Shown here: positions 47,163 to 57,688 of the stretch, piece by piece
How positions within the stretch are numbered: position 1 is the first letter of the stretch
Layout: each line of letters begins with the position of its first letter
Origin: Colwellia maritima
GTDB lineage: Bacteria > Pseudomonadota > Gammaproteobacteria > Enterobacterales > Alteromonadaceae
Assembly: GCF_022669015.1 (NCBI RefSeq)
Contig: NZ_JAKKSL010000001.1
Coordinates: forward strand, 850,059 to 914,058
Length of the DNA: 64,000 nucleotides
Direction: 5' to 3'
The notes under the pieces: model-generated
What the model saw: only the letters and a program-made list of their open reading frames with translations
Databases searched by the model: none
Told to the model about the DNA's origin: nothing
Program-made: the position numbers and the translations under genes

Positions 47163-47708
47163 ATGAAAAAACTTATCTTACTTTTAACTGTTACCACCTT
47201 AAGTAGTTCAGCCATGGCAGCAGAAACCATTTGGCTTGATAGCTTGAAAAACCTTGTTGGCTTGGGTGAAACTCAAGAACAAAGTGCAGTTGAAAAGCTA
47301 AGTAGCGATGGTTTAGTTAATATGCTAACTAGCGGTTTGGGTGTTAATACTGAGCAAGCATCTGGTGGTATGGGATCACTTTTAAATTATGTTAAAAACA
47401 ATGTAACGTCAGATCAGTTTAGTCAGCTTGCTAGCTCTGTACCAGGTGTTGAAGGCCTTGTAGGTCAAATGCCTGATCTAAGTAAACTTGGCTCTAGCGA
47501 AGGTTTGGGTGGATTACTTGATAAAGCATCAGAATACAGTGACTCGTTAAAGTCCATTAATGATGTTAAAAGACAATTTGAAGCGTTAGGTTTAAAACCA
47601 GAAATGATCACTAGCTTTATTGCAAGTGCTCAACGTTATCTGGATACGGAAGAAGGTCAACAAGCAAAGCAAGTATTGACTGAAGGATTAGCTAAACTAT
47701 TAGGCTAA
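47163..47708 (+). CDS. Secreted DUF2780 protein
   Basis: The start at ATG 47163 is preceded by AGGAAA and gives a signal peptide 'MKKLILLLTVTTLSSSAMAA'. The mature part of about 160 residues is a DUF2780 domain rich in Gly, Leu and Ser: 'LVNMLTSGLGVNTEQASGGMGSLL' (in part 'LGVNTEQASGGMGSLL'), 'LASSVPGVEGLVGQMP', 'LGSSEGLGGLLDKA' and a C-terminal helix 'YLDTEEGQQAKQVLTEGLA'. It resembles VcgC/VcgE-type envelope proteins. Function is unknown. Confidence 0.8.
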   Translation: MKKLILLLTVTTLSSSAMAAETIWLDSLKNLVGLGETQEQSAVEKLSSDGLVNMLTSGLGVNTEQASGGMGSLLNYVKNNVTSDQFSQLASSVPGVEGLVGQMPDLSKLGSSEGLGGLLDKASEYSDSLKSINDVKRQFEALGLKPEMITSFIASAQRYLDTEEGQQAKQVLTEGLAKLLG

Positions 47709-47729
47709 TTGTATTCTTCTTTGAACTTG

Positions 47730-47801
47730 AACTTGAACTAAACCAAATCTGCTCTGTGATGAAAGGTATTTAGCCTTACAGTACAGATTTTAGTTCAAGT
47801 T
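47730..47801. terminator. Long bulged hairpin between convergent genes
   Basis: AACTTGAACTAAA plus AATCTG (47730-47752, separated by CCA) pairs with CAGATTTTAGTTCAAGTT at 47784-47801. The 32-base loop contains a smaller AAGG/CCTT stem. It lies between the DUF2780 gene and the end of the histidine kinase gene and probably ends both transcripts. Confidence 0.55.
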
Positions 47802-47823
47802 ATATATCTAAAACCCCTTATGC

Positions 47824-50384
47824 TTATTTTAATAAATATAACATAGAGGTTTTGAGTTTCATGGGTTTGACTGGCTTATTGAGCAAAAGTATATCGCTAT
47901 TACTGACTTCATTTTTTAGTTCTTTACTGTAATTCGCCGTGATCATCATCACTGGTAAAGGAAAATCACGACAATTGTTAATGTCGTTGGCAACATCTAG
48001 GCCATTTACATCATCATCAAGATGGTAATCAACAATCAAAATATCAGCATGATCATGCTCTGTGTCAACTTGTTGCTGTAAGTGCTCTAAACTGGTGGCT
48101 GTTGTGACAATACAACCCCAACCTTCAAGCAACTGCGACATACCCGCGCAAACATTTACATCGTTATCAATCAGCCATATGCTGCTATTGGTTAATTCTG
48201 AGGATGCTCTCATAAAGCTTAGGGGATCAGTTGACTGATATACCTGATTTAGTTCGCCTAGAGGTACTTTGACAGAAAATACCGAACCTTTATCTAATGT
48301 AGAATTCACCATAATAGGGTGTTCTAGTACTTTAGAAATTTTATCAACAATGGCTAACCCCAAGCCTAGACCATTACGAAAAGCGTTCTGAGAGGGTTTT
48401 AGACGTTTGAATTCTTTAAATATTTCTTGAATTTGATCTTGAGCAATACCCATGCCATTGTCCCATACTTCAATGGATACTTGGTCTCCATGGCGTCTAC
48501 AACCAAGTAACACTTTGCCGTTACCGGCGTATCTAAAGGCATTAGACAGAAAGTTACGCAGTATTCTTGCGAGTAAAACGCTATCACTGTTGATGACTAA
48601 ATCAGAACTAACATAGCGTAATTCTACTTTAAATTGCTGACTTATCTGTTGGTACTCGCTAATGAGGTTGTTCAGTAATTCTGATAATTTGAACGAGCAT
48701 TTATCCGCTTTAACAACACCAAGATCAAGCTTTGAAATATCTACTAATGTACAAATTAAGTTTTCTAAATCATCTAATGAGCCGGCAACAGAGCCAAGCA
48801 GTGTTTTAGTTTTACCTTCAAAAGGCGCTTCCATTAATGAGTGGTAAAAAGTTGTGCGGCATTTAAAGGTTGCAGTAAATCATGACTCACCGCGGCAAGA
48901 AATTTAGTTTTTGAGCTATTGGCAAATTCAGCTTCACTTTTGGCTTTAAGGAGATTCGCTTGTGCTTGTCGACGCTCTTCAACTTCCACTTGCAATGTAT
49001 TATTTAAACTCTGTAATTGAAATGTTCGCTCTTCAACCCTAATTTCAAGTAAATCATGTGCTTTTTGCAGAGCGAGGGCGTTTTTACGCCGTTCGGTAAT
49101 ATCACGAATGAGCACAAAAAATCCTTGAACGTCACCGTTAATATCACGATTAGGCACGTAAGATTTCAGTAAATAGCTTAGTTCATTGAGCTTATTTCGT
49201 TCTTCAATCTCAAAGCTAACACTTTCACCATTTAGAGCACGATTAATATAAGGTTTTAATTGCTTAAAGTCAGGATGTACGCGACTTAGCTCTAATTCTA
49301 GCTCATTAAGTCCCCCTTGGGGCCAACCGTACCAGTCAACATAAACTTGATTAGTGAATTGATATTTTAAATCTTTGCCAACATAGGCAATCATCGCGGG
49401 CACATTATCTGTAATTAAGCGTAGCCGACTTTCACTTTGTCTTAATGATTCTGCATTGCGATGACGCTCAGTTATATCACTATAGGTTTTAATGGTTTTA
49501 CCATTAGTTAATCTGTGATCTCGTATTTCTACTACCGTTCCATTCGCTAAGGTTTGAGTGTAATAGTCAACGTCAGTACTTAATTTGGGTGTTAAATCAA
49601 GCTCAGTAAGGTTTTTTAAATAATGCGTATTAGGTGTTGTTCGTAATAGGCGAGGAGATAATTGACTTATGTGGGCAAAACGCGTATTCCAGACTTCTAT
49701 CTTATTGTAACTACTAATTAATATAACGCCTTGAGATAAATTATCGATAAGGTTTTGTAACAAGAGTGATTTTTGTGCCATACCACGTTCATAACGAGCA
49801 CTTTCTGCATTTTTTACTGCGGTAATATCAGTATAAAGCATTACCCGACCACCTTCGGTACGGTGTTCATTTAATTGAAACCAACGATCGTCTGATAATT
49901 GATATACAGGGCTAGCAAAGCCATCACCTGGTGAAGCCCGTCGAATAATACCGCGTGTTTTTGCTAAATCTTTTAAATCGTTTAGGTTGGCACCTTCTTT
50001 AATGGGTAAACCCGAGTCGGTCCAAAAATTGGCAAAATTACTGTTTTGTAAAATAATTCTACCTTTACTATCGAGTAATACAAAGGCTTCGGAAATACTT
50101 TCAATGGCATCTATAAAACGTTGTCTGAAAAGATTCGCTTTATCATTTGCCCGTTTCAGTGCATGGTTAGTTCGCTCAAGTTTTGCTAAGGTTTCATTTA
50201 ATGTTTGGGTCTTTTCTCTTACTTGTTCGGCTAAGTGGACAGAATGTTCAAATGCCGTATAAGGGGCATATTGATTTTCGCCGCTGTCCTCAACACGCTG
50301 CATTAGCGCATCATTAATTTTTTTTAATTTACTATTTTGCTTTTTTAATTGCGCTAACTCTTCAATTAAAGTTTGTTCATTCAT
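47824..50384 (-). CDS. PAS hybrid sensor histidine kinase, NahK/ErcS'-like (frame broken once)
   Basis: The start MNEQTLIEEL at 50384 has GGGAGG upstream. A coiled coil is followed by at least three PAS domains ('FVLLDSKGRIILQNSNFANFW', 'VILISSYNKIEVWNTRF', 'MIAYVGKDLKYQFTNQVYVDWYG'), a HisKA H-box 'FLAAVSHDLLQPLNAAQLF', an HATPase domain ('RNFLSNAFRYAGNG', 'NGLGLGLAIVDKI') and a receiver domain with the phosphoacceptor in 'LIVDYHLDDD'. One missing base at 48839-48840 splits the gene; restoring it reads 'LFTTALMEAPFEG'. The restored kinase has about 853 residues. It overlaps the FIST gene by 8 bp, the arrangement of nosP-nahK in Pseudomonas aeruginosa. Confidence 0.87.
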
Positions 50385-51525
50385 CCATGCCTCCCGCGAT
50401 ATAAACACCCGTAAAGGTTTGATTTAAGTGAATACCATTTATGTGCTCGCCATAGGTATTAAAGCCTACGATGTTGTACTGAGCATTCAACATTTGTCCT
50501 TGTTTTTCTAAACTTTTTTGTTCTATTTCTAGCCGCCTTAAAAAGCAATCACACACCAGTACTAACTCAGACTTCCCCCTACGTTCCTCAATCTCACTAA
50601 GCTTTTGTATAACCGGGGCATATATATCGCCCATGTCGACAGCACTTAATACAATGCCAATATCGACAGCACAATAAAATGTCAGGCTTAAATTTTCTTC
50701 ATTAACCTTTTGAATAGAGCGAATATAATATTGACCACCCACTTTAACCGCTAATGGATTAAGGGAAAAAACCTTAGGACTTAAGTCTTTTATGTCCATA
50801 TTTAACAGTTTAGCGTATTCAAGAGCGGCGGGTTCTGCGTTGAGTTCATAAACTGTTCTACTGTCAGCATCAGCAGCGGTAACCACTAGTTTTTCTGTTG
50901 GCTGTTTTATGTGATGGCAATTAAATACCTCAAAAGATAAAAGGGTAGTCACCATGATCACAATCGCGGCATTTTGATAAAAACGCCCTTGATAATAAAC
51001 GTGGGTTTTACCTAAAACAATGTCGTCGCCCGCCGAACCACCAAAGTGTGGAGTGCCTCTAGCAGCAGCGTTTAACGTTACCAAAAATTGTTCTTCGTCA
51101 GAAGACAAGCCATCAAGTAGCGTGAGTAAAAAACTATTACTATTTATCGTTGTTAAGTTTTTAGTTTGACATTGCTCTACTAAGTCATTGACTGTAGATT
51201 GTGCGTTGATAGTGTCGAATTTTTTCATTGATTCAACGAGCGCAGCGCTGATGGCAAAATAATGAGAAGAGAAACCAATGGCGACTATAGAATGTTGCTC
51301 ATAGCCCTTGTTAGTGACTTCTCCCGCTGTAGTGCAGCCAACAATATCGATGTCTTTGAATGCGTTGTTCATGCTTGTTGCAAGCGAATTTAATTGATAA
51401 GTTGATGAACAATAGAAAAGTACAAAAGTAATATTATCTTGGTTTAATTGCTGATAAAGCTCTTGGCTTGCAATGAATGGATCAGTCGCTCTACTAACAG
51501 CAGTTATTGTTTTTATTGAGTTCAT
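50377..51525 (-). CDS. nosP: FIST-domain sensor protein, NosP-like
   Basis: The 382-residue cytoplasmic protein has FIST_N ('VLFYCSSTYQLNSLATSMNNAF', 'IVGCTTAGEVTNKGYEQHSIVAIGFSS', key part 'VGCTTAGEVTNKGY'; 'HFGGSAGDD') and FIST_C ('LSPKVFSLNPLAVKVGGQYYIRSI', ending 'YNIVGFNTYGEHINGIHLNQTFTG', key part 'GFNTYGEHINGIHLNQTF'). NosP proteins of this type bind haem and nitric oxide and control the adjoining NahK kinase; some FIST proteins may instead sense small organic ligands. The gene overlaps the kinase gene by 8 bp and follows a NosR-like gene by 66 bp. The NO role here is inferred from homology. Confidence 0.85.
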   Translation of the reverse strand: MNSIKTITAVSRATDPFIASQELYQQLNQDNITFVLFYCSSTYQLNSLATSMNNAFKDIDIVGCTTAGEVTNKGYEQHSIVAIGFSSHYFAISAALVESMKKFDTINAQSTVNDLVEQCQTKNLTTINSNSFLLTLLDGLSSDEEQFLVTLNAAARGTPHFGGSAGDDIVLGKTHVYYQGRFYQNAAIVIMVTTLLSFEVFNCHHIKQPTEKLVVTAADADSRTVYELNAEPAALEYAKLLNMDIKDLSPKVFSLNPLAVKVGGQYYIRSIQKVNEENLSLTFYCAVDIGIVLSAVDMGDIYAPVIQKLSEIEERRGKSELVLVCDCFLRRLEIEQKSLEKQGQMLNAQYNIVGFNTYGEHINGIHLNQTFTGVYIAGGMDE

Positions 51526-51591
51526 ATGATTTATAATTGCCTTTGATGACGTTTTAATTACGTATTATTGCTATCTTATCGTTAACTTGAG

Positions 51592-53742
51592 TTAGTTCAT
51601 AACCTTTATATCTAAGGCCTTAGATGTTTTTTTTGTTCTCGTTGCCTTGTTTGAATACTTATTTACTACACAAAGTTGAGGGCTTTCGATGGTTACTAAA
51701 CATTCTAAACATTGTATGCATTCACCATAGTCAATAGAGCCGTCAATATTGATGGCATCGATACCACATTTTTTAGTGCGACAAAGATGGCAGGGGGAAC
51801 CACACTCTTCACGGCGTCTTAGCTTTTTAAGTAAAGGGAATCGTCCTAAAATAGCCAAGCCGGCACCTAAAGGACACAGGTATCGACAATAAAATTTGTG
51901 AATTTTTAAGCTAAGCGCTAGTAATATTATGGCGTATAAAACAAAGGGCCAATACCGAATAAAACTTAGGGTAATACTGGTTTTAAAGGGCTCAATTTCT
52001 GCTAGCTTTTCTGCTAATGTTAAAGAGTAAAACGAAATACCAACTAATATAAAGAGTGCTAAATATTTTATTTTTTGCGCTATTTTATGATGCTGTGGTT
52101 TGATCTTAAACTGTTTTATTTTTAATTTGTTGGCAATTAAGGTTACAAATTCTTGCAATGCACCAAAGGGGCATAACCAACCACAAAATAAACCTCTTCC
52201 CCACAAAAATAATGTAATAAACACAAATACCCATAATACAAAAATTATTGGATCGAGCAAAAATACTTCAATATTGAAACCTTTGTATAGCGAGAGTAAT
52301 AGAGTGTAAATATTAACAACGGACAACTGCCCTTGCGTATAGTAACCAATAAAAATAACAACAAAGAGTAAAGAGATAAAGCGTATTTTATGGGTGGTTT
52401 TGGCGTTTTTGGCTAAGGTTTCTTGTTTAATAAATAACAAACTTAAAAAAGTAAGGTAAATACCTAATATTATTATTTCAGTACTACGACTAAGCCAAAC
52501 TTTGACCCATAAAGGCGACTGCGCTGTTAAGTTTTCTTTGGGTTCCTGATGTATAAATAATGCGTCAGGCAAAGTGATTTTGGTTGAAAAATTGTGTTGC
52601 TGTTTACTTAAAAAAGACTGGTTATAACTAACATTCAAAGATAAGGAAAATGCATTATTGAGTTCGAAACCTGATTGAGACTTTATTCTAAACACTTTAA
52701 TGTCATTAAAGCTAGGTAAGGTCAGTGCAAAATAAGGGTCGTAATAGCTGTAAAAGTCGATATCACGAATATCAACGGGGAGCTCGCCTTGTGTGGCGCT
52801 TAAACGATTTGGTACAGTTTGAGGGATAAAATTTTCACTAACAAAACTATAGCTTCCTCTATTAAAAACCATTAACGCATGCTCTCCTGGTTTTAAGCTT
52901 TCAAGTAAACGGTGGTATTCTTGCTCTCCAAGTAAATTTTTCCCGATGATAGGGATGTTAACGAAAGCAAAATACAGTTCGATATAATTATCATCCTCGT
53001 CACTTACTTCATTAATTTCATTAACTAGCGCAGAGGATGAATTGTCAGTCTCCGCAATTGCTTGTTTTCGCGTTAATTGCCAATAGTGAATATAGCCCTG
53101 ATTTACAAGCTGTTCAAAGGTGAGTGCTTCGTAGAAATTAGGATTAACGGTAATGTTAGAGGGGGCAAGAAAACCTGAGAGTTTTTCTCGTGCTACTTTA
53201 AGGGCAGAGGCAATAATGGTGTCGTTGATTACTAAGACTGAAATGGTCGCTCGGGTAATTCCATCTAAATAAGTGGTGTCTAGCGTCGTTTTATCACGTG
53301 CGTTAATAATAAAACGTTTTTTAATGGAGTGTCCTTGATATTGCTTAATAAACCGGAACAGTGGCTGTTCACCTAAACCGTGTAAAAATATGGGTTCATG
53401 GTGATTTAATATTTTTAAGCCAGTAATTACCCCTTGCGTATCAATACCTATGAGAATATTTACGGTTTGCCCGGAAAAAGCAATAAAATGAGTAAAGTCG
53501 TCTGATTCAAAAACATAACCGAGTAGTTCGTTTAATTGATATACGGGCGTAACAGCAATGTCTTTATCAACGGGGCCTACACGTGTAGCACGAGGGAAAA
53601 TTTGGGCAATATCTTCAGAAATTGATGTGGCATTTTGGCTATCACTCGCATTAAATGCATGAGTGAAAAAAGAGGGTGTTAACATAAAAATAAGGGTAAA
53701 AACGACCCTGATTTTAAGGTGGTATGATCTATTTAAAGGCAT
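51592..53742 (-). CDS. NosR/NirI-like membrane flavo-iron-sulfur protein
   Basis: The protein of about 716 residues has a signal sequence, a periplasmic FMN-binding domain with the covalent-flavin motif 'YLDGITRATIS', a beta-rich periplasmic stretch, at least five transmembrane helices, two cysteine motifs 'CGWLCPFGALQEF' and 'CRYLCPLGAGLAI', and a cytoplasmic ferredoxin-like segment 'CHLCRTKKCGIDAINIDGSIDYGECIQCLEC' (quoted part: 'CHLCRTKKCGIDAI'). This is the NosR architecture, which passes electrons across the membrane. No nos or nir genes are nearby. ATG 53742 is preferred to the TTG at 53754. It leads the operon with the FIST and kinase genes, so it may serve a redox or signalling role. 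Confidence 0.87.
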   Translation of the reverse strand: MPLNRSYHLKIRVVFTLIFMLTPSFFTHAFNASDSQNATSISEDIAQIFPRATRVGPVDKDIAVTPVYQLNELLGYVFESDDFTHFIAFSGQTVNILIGIDTQGVITGLKILNHHEPIFLHGLGEQPLFRFIKQYQGHSIKKRFIINARDKTTLDTTYLDGITRATISVLVINDTIIASALKVAREKLSGFLAPSNITVNPNFYEALTFEQLVNQGYIHYWQLTRKQAIAETDNSSSALVNEINEVSDEDDNYIELYFAFVNIPIIGKNLLGEQEYHRLLESLKPGEHALMVFNRGSYSFVSENFIPQTVPNRLSATQGELPVDIRDIDFYSYYDPYFALTLPSFNDIKVFRIKSQSGFELNNAFSLSLNVSYNQSFLSKQQHNFSTKITLPDALFIHQEPKENLTAQSPLWVKVWLSRSTEIIILGIYLTFLSLLFIKQETLAKNAKTTHKIRFISLLFVVIFIGYYTQGQLSVVNIYTLLLSLYKGFNIEVFLLDPIIFVLWVFVFITLFLWGRGLFCGWLCPFGALQEFVTLIANKLKIKQFKIKPQHHKIAQKIKYLALFILVGISFYSLTLAEKLAEIEPFKTSITLSFIRYWPFVLYAIILLALSLKIHKFYCRYLCPLGAGLAILGRFPLLKKLRRREECGSPCHLCRTKKCGIDAINIDGSIDYGECIQCLECLVTIESPQLCVVNKYSNKATRTKKTSKALDIKVMN

Positions 53743-53845
53743 GTTAACACCCAAGTAAATTTTATAATCTCTAATGAAGCGCTATCAAAGACTAGTGTAT
53801 AAGCCAATGTATGAGCTTACGTAAGTTAGTTGATTCTCCTTGAAT

Positions 53846-53884
53846 TAAATGAGTGCTGCTGTAAAAAAGTAGAGCACTCATTTA
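53846..53884 (-). terminator. Hairpin terminator downstream of exaC
   Basis: TAAATGAGTGCT at 53846-53857 and AGCACTCATTTA at 53873-53884 make a perfect 12-bp stem with a 15-base loop, 25 bp after the aldehyde dehydrogenase stop. Confidence 0.7.
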
Positions 53885-53908
53885 TCCACATTGCTATTGG
53901 GAGAAAGT

Positions 53909-55430
53909 TTAAAAGAACCCTAAAGGACTTGTACTATAGCTTACCAGTAGGTTTTTCGTTTGCTGATAATGATCAAGCATCATTTTGTGGGTTTCACGGC
54001 CTATACCTGATTTTTTATACCCACCAAACGCAGCGTGAGCAGGATATAAATGATAACAGTTAGTCCAAACACGGCCTGACTCAATACCACGACCCATTCG
54101 ATGAGCAAGGTTAGCATCACGTGTCCACACGCCAAGCACCTAAGCCAAAAGCAGTGTCATTCGCTATCTTTAAGGCCTCTTCAGGATCTTTAAACGTAGT
54201 AACAGAAATGACCGGACCAAAAATTTCTTCTTGGAAAACTCGCATTGAGTTATTACCTTTCAAAATAGTTGGTTGAATATAGAAGCCGGTCTCTAATGAG
54301 CCATTTAAACTCTCATGTTGACCACCAGAAAGCACGACTGCGCCTTCGTCTTTACCTATTTGTAAATAGCCTTTAATTTTATCATATTGCTCTTTAGACG
54401 CTTGTGCACCAACCATAGTGTTAACATCAAGTGGATTACCTTGAATGATGTTTTTGGTTTTCTCTAGTACTTTTTCCATGAATTCATCAAAGATATCTTC
54501 TTGTACCAATGCACGGGAAGGACATGTACATACTTCACCTTGGTTAAAGAAGCCTAACGCAAAACCTTCAGCACATTTGTCAAGGTAATCATCTTCAAAC
54601 TGCATAATATCACTAAAAAATATGTTTGGTGATTTACCACCAAGCTCTACCGTAGATGGAATTAAATTTTCGGCAGCACATTTTAATATATGTTGACCAA
54701 CGGGGGTTGAACCAGTAAAGGCAATTTTACCAATTCGTGTACTAGTTGCTAAAGCTTCACCGGCTTCTTTACCGAAGCCATTGACTATGTTTAATACGCC
54801 ATCAGGTAATAAATCCGCAATTAATTCCATAAAGACAAGAATACTTGCAGGCGTTTGTTCTGTTGGTTTAATAATAATACAGTTACCGGCAGCGAGTGCA
54901 GGAGCTAATTTCCATGCAGCCATTAGCATAGGGAAATTCCATGGAATAATTTGACCAACAACACCAATAGGTTCATGGAAATGATACGCGACTGTATCGT
55001 CATCTATTTGCGATATAGAACCTTCTTGGGCACGGATACAACCGGCGTAATAGCGGAAGTGATCTACTGTTAATGGGATATCTGCATTGAGTGTTTCACG
55101 AATTGGTTTACCGTTATCCCAGGTTTCAGCTACGGCGATTGATTCAAGATTAGCTTCCACACGTTCAGCAATCTTTAATAATATATTTGAGCGTTCTTGT
55201 ACTGAGGTTTTCCCCCACGCTACTTTTGCTGCATGTGCTGCATCAAGTGCTAATTCAATATCTTCAGCGCTTGAGCGTGGAACTTCACAAATAACCTCAC
55301 CTGTTACAGGCGTTGTATTAGTAAAATAATTTCCTTTAACGGGAGCTACCCATTTACCACCGATAAAATTTTCATACTTGGGTTTAAAAGAAACAACAGA
55401 ATTTTCGCTTCCCGGATTTGCATAGATCAT
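53909..55430 (-). CDS. exaC: NAD-dependent aldehyde dehydrogenase, ExaC/AcoD-like (frame broken once)
   Basis: The enzyme oxidises acetaldehyde and other short aldehydes to acids in the cytoplasm and follows the PQQ alcohol dehydrogenase in ethanol use. Motifs are '[20 protein letters not shown]', '[12 protein letters not shown]', '[12 protein letters not shown]' with the catalytic Glu, and the active-site '[17 protein letters not shown]' with Cys in the CTC pattern of the AcoD group. The first frame ends at 54117; deleting one base at 54134-54135 gives '[18 protein letters not shown]' and joins the frame to 53909. The restored length is 506 residues, normal. It lies downstream of exaA but after a terminator, so it has its own promoter. 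Confidence 0.92.
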
Positions 55431-55639
55431 ATATCACCTCATATCGAGACCTGCCAGAGTATTACTCTTTCCGTGGCCCTGTTTTGTATTTCCTTTGGTT
55501 GTCACCAAAGCGTTTTTTCATGTTTCTAGTGTAGTATTGCTTGGGTAAGTGAAACTATTATCCCTTTGCATTGAAAATGTCATACTTTAGAATGAGTTGA
55601 TTGATATTTATTGGCCTGCAGTTTTGATTTAGGAATAAA

Positions 55640-55671
55640 AAAAGACTTTTGAATTTAATCAAAAGTCTTTT
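55640..55671 (-). terminator. Rho-independent terminator of the exaA-like gene
   Basis: A perfect 13-bp stem (AAAAGACTTTTGA and TCAAAAGTCTTTT) with a 6-base loop lies 40 bp after the exaA stop and is followed on the minus strand by a T-rich run. Confidence 0.82.
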
Positions 55672-55711
55672 AAGAAGGATATAAAACTGATTAAACCATG
55701 ATCATATATGG

Positions 55712-57473
55712 TTATTTAGGGAGCTTGAAAGTCCATACACTACCACCTTGGTTTAAGTGTTTAACGCGTTTCGCAACATCACCACCCCAAAGAGGTACCG
55801 CGCCACCCCAACCAGAAAGTACACTTAGGTATTGTTCGCCATTCATTTCCCAGGTAATGGGTGAGCCAACAATACCCGAGCCGGTATTAAATTTATACTT
55901 CACCTCACCTGTTTTAGCGTCAAGCCCTAATAAATATCCTTCAGGGTTACCGGTAAAGACTAAATTACCTGCTGTAGCTAAAACACCGCCCCATAGTGGC
56001 GCATAGTTGTTATAACGCCATACGACTTTACCTGTTTTAGGATCAATAGCTTTTAAAACACCGATGTATCCTTCATTAATTGCTTTGATGGTAAAGCCGG
56101 CGCCGAGGTATGCAGCACCTTTTTTATATGCGGTGGGCTCGTTCCAAATATCCATTTGCCATTCATTCGAAGGCACATAAAATAATTCAGTGTCTTGACT
56201 GTAAGCCATAGGCATCCAATTTTTACCGCCTAAAAAGGCCTGGTGCGGCAACGACGGTACTACCTTTGTTCCCCCTTTTGATGCACTTGGATCACTGGGT
56301 CTATTACTGTCGATATAGATAGGACGTCCTTTCTTATCAAGCCCTGAAGCCCAAGTTTGCTTATCTACAAACGGAAAACCTCGAATAAAATCACCATTTT
56401 CACGATTAAGGACATAGAAAAAACCATTTCTATCTGCTGTAGCGGCTGCTTTAACAGTTTTTCCGTTTTGCTTATAATCGAATGATACAAGCTCATTTAC
56501 GCCATCAAAATCCCAACCATCGTGTGGTGTGGTTTGGAAATGCCATACAATTTTACCTGTATCAGGATCGATAGCTAAACGTGATGATGAGAATAGGTTG
56601 TCACCGGGGCGTAAATGAGAGTTCCATGGTGCAGGGTTACCGGTACCAAAGAAGAGTAGATCAACATCGGCGTCATACGTGCCGCCTAACCAAGGTGCTG
56701 CGCCCCCTGATTTCCAAAGTTCTCGGCCATGTTTGTCCTGGTTTGCCACCAGAAATACCATTTTCTATTTTTTTACCATCTTTCCAGATGTAGCCCATGT
56801 GGCCTTCAACTGTTGGACGTTCCCAGGCTAACTGACCATTTTTAGCATCATAAGCACTAACTTTACCCACGATACCAAATTCACCACCTGCTACGCCTGT
56901 GATTACCTTACCTTTAACAATAATGGGGGCAGCCGTTATAGAATAACCTGCTTTGTAATCTTCAACTTTCTTTTTCCAAACAACCTTACCTGTGTCTTTA
57001 TTTAGCGCGACAAGTTTTGCATCCAGTGTGCCAAAAATAACGAGGTCTTCGTATAGTGCGGCCCCACGGTTAATCACATCACAACAAGGCATAATACCAT
57101 CGGGTAATCTAGCGTCGTATTGCCAAAGTTCGTCACCTGTATTTACGTCTATTGCATACACTCGAGAATATGAGCCTGTAATGTACATAACCCCATCTTT
57201 AACCATGGGTTGAGATTCTTGACCACGTTGTTTTTCTCCTCCCAGAGAGAATGACCAAACTGGGCGCATTTCTTTCACTGTTTTGGTATTTATTTTATCA
57301 AGTGGGCTATATCGTTGCCCTTTTAAACCAAGCCCGTAGGACACAACATCGTCTGTTGTCATTTGGTCGTTAATAATATCTTTATTCGTTACATTAGCAT
57401 TTGCTAAGCCAGTTAACGCTAAAGAAATTGCCATAGATAATGACAATACCTTGGTTTTACCTGCTGTTATCAT
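55712..57473 (-). CDS. PQQ-dependent alcohol dehydrogenase, ExaA/PedH-like with lanthanide-type motif (frame broken once)
   Basis: This periplasmic eight-bladed quinoprotein oxidises alcohols to aldehydes and passes electrons to cytochrome c. A signal peptide ends 'LTGLANANV'. The vicinal disulphide over PQQ is C130-C131 in '[14 protein letters not shown]'; tryptophan-docking repeats recur ('[29 protein letters not shown]', key part '[11 protein letters not shown]'). The catalytic region reads '[17 protein letters not shown]', with the extra Asp two residues after the catalytic Asp that marks lanthanide-dependent enzymes (XoxF, PedH). The frame is broken at about 56724-56728 within '[18 protein letters not shown]', probably two bases missing. 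The restored length is near 587 residues. Ethanol-type substrate is likely from its C-terminus. Confidence 0.88.
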
Positions 57474-57688
57474 TGTTATTTCCTCTTGGGTTTTAAATCT
57501 GGTTAACGATACTTTTTATTTTTAAACTTCCCCTCCTACGTAACAGTATTGAATTCATGTTTTCTACAATCATGAAACACCATTTAAGCAGGTTGTATAA
57601 ATCATAAAATGTATCTATTTGGCTTGCTATCACTCGGCGGTCGAATTTTTTTCATCACTTAGTAGGATAGAAAGGATGAGACTAAACG

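Noticed and set aside
51592..53742. NosR-like protein as evidence of denitrification
   Set aside because: No nosZ, nosD, nirS or nor gene occurs in the window; the architecture is shared by proteins with other roles.
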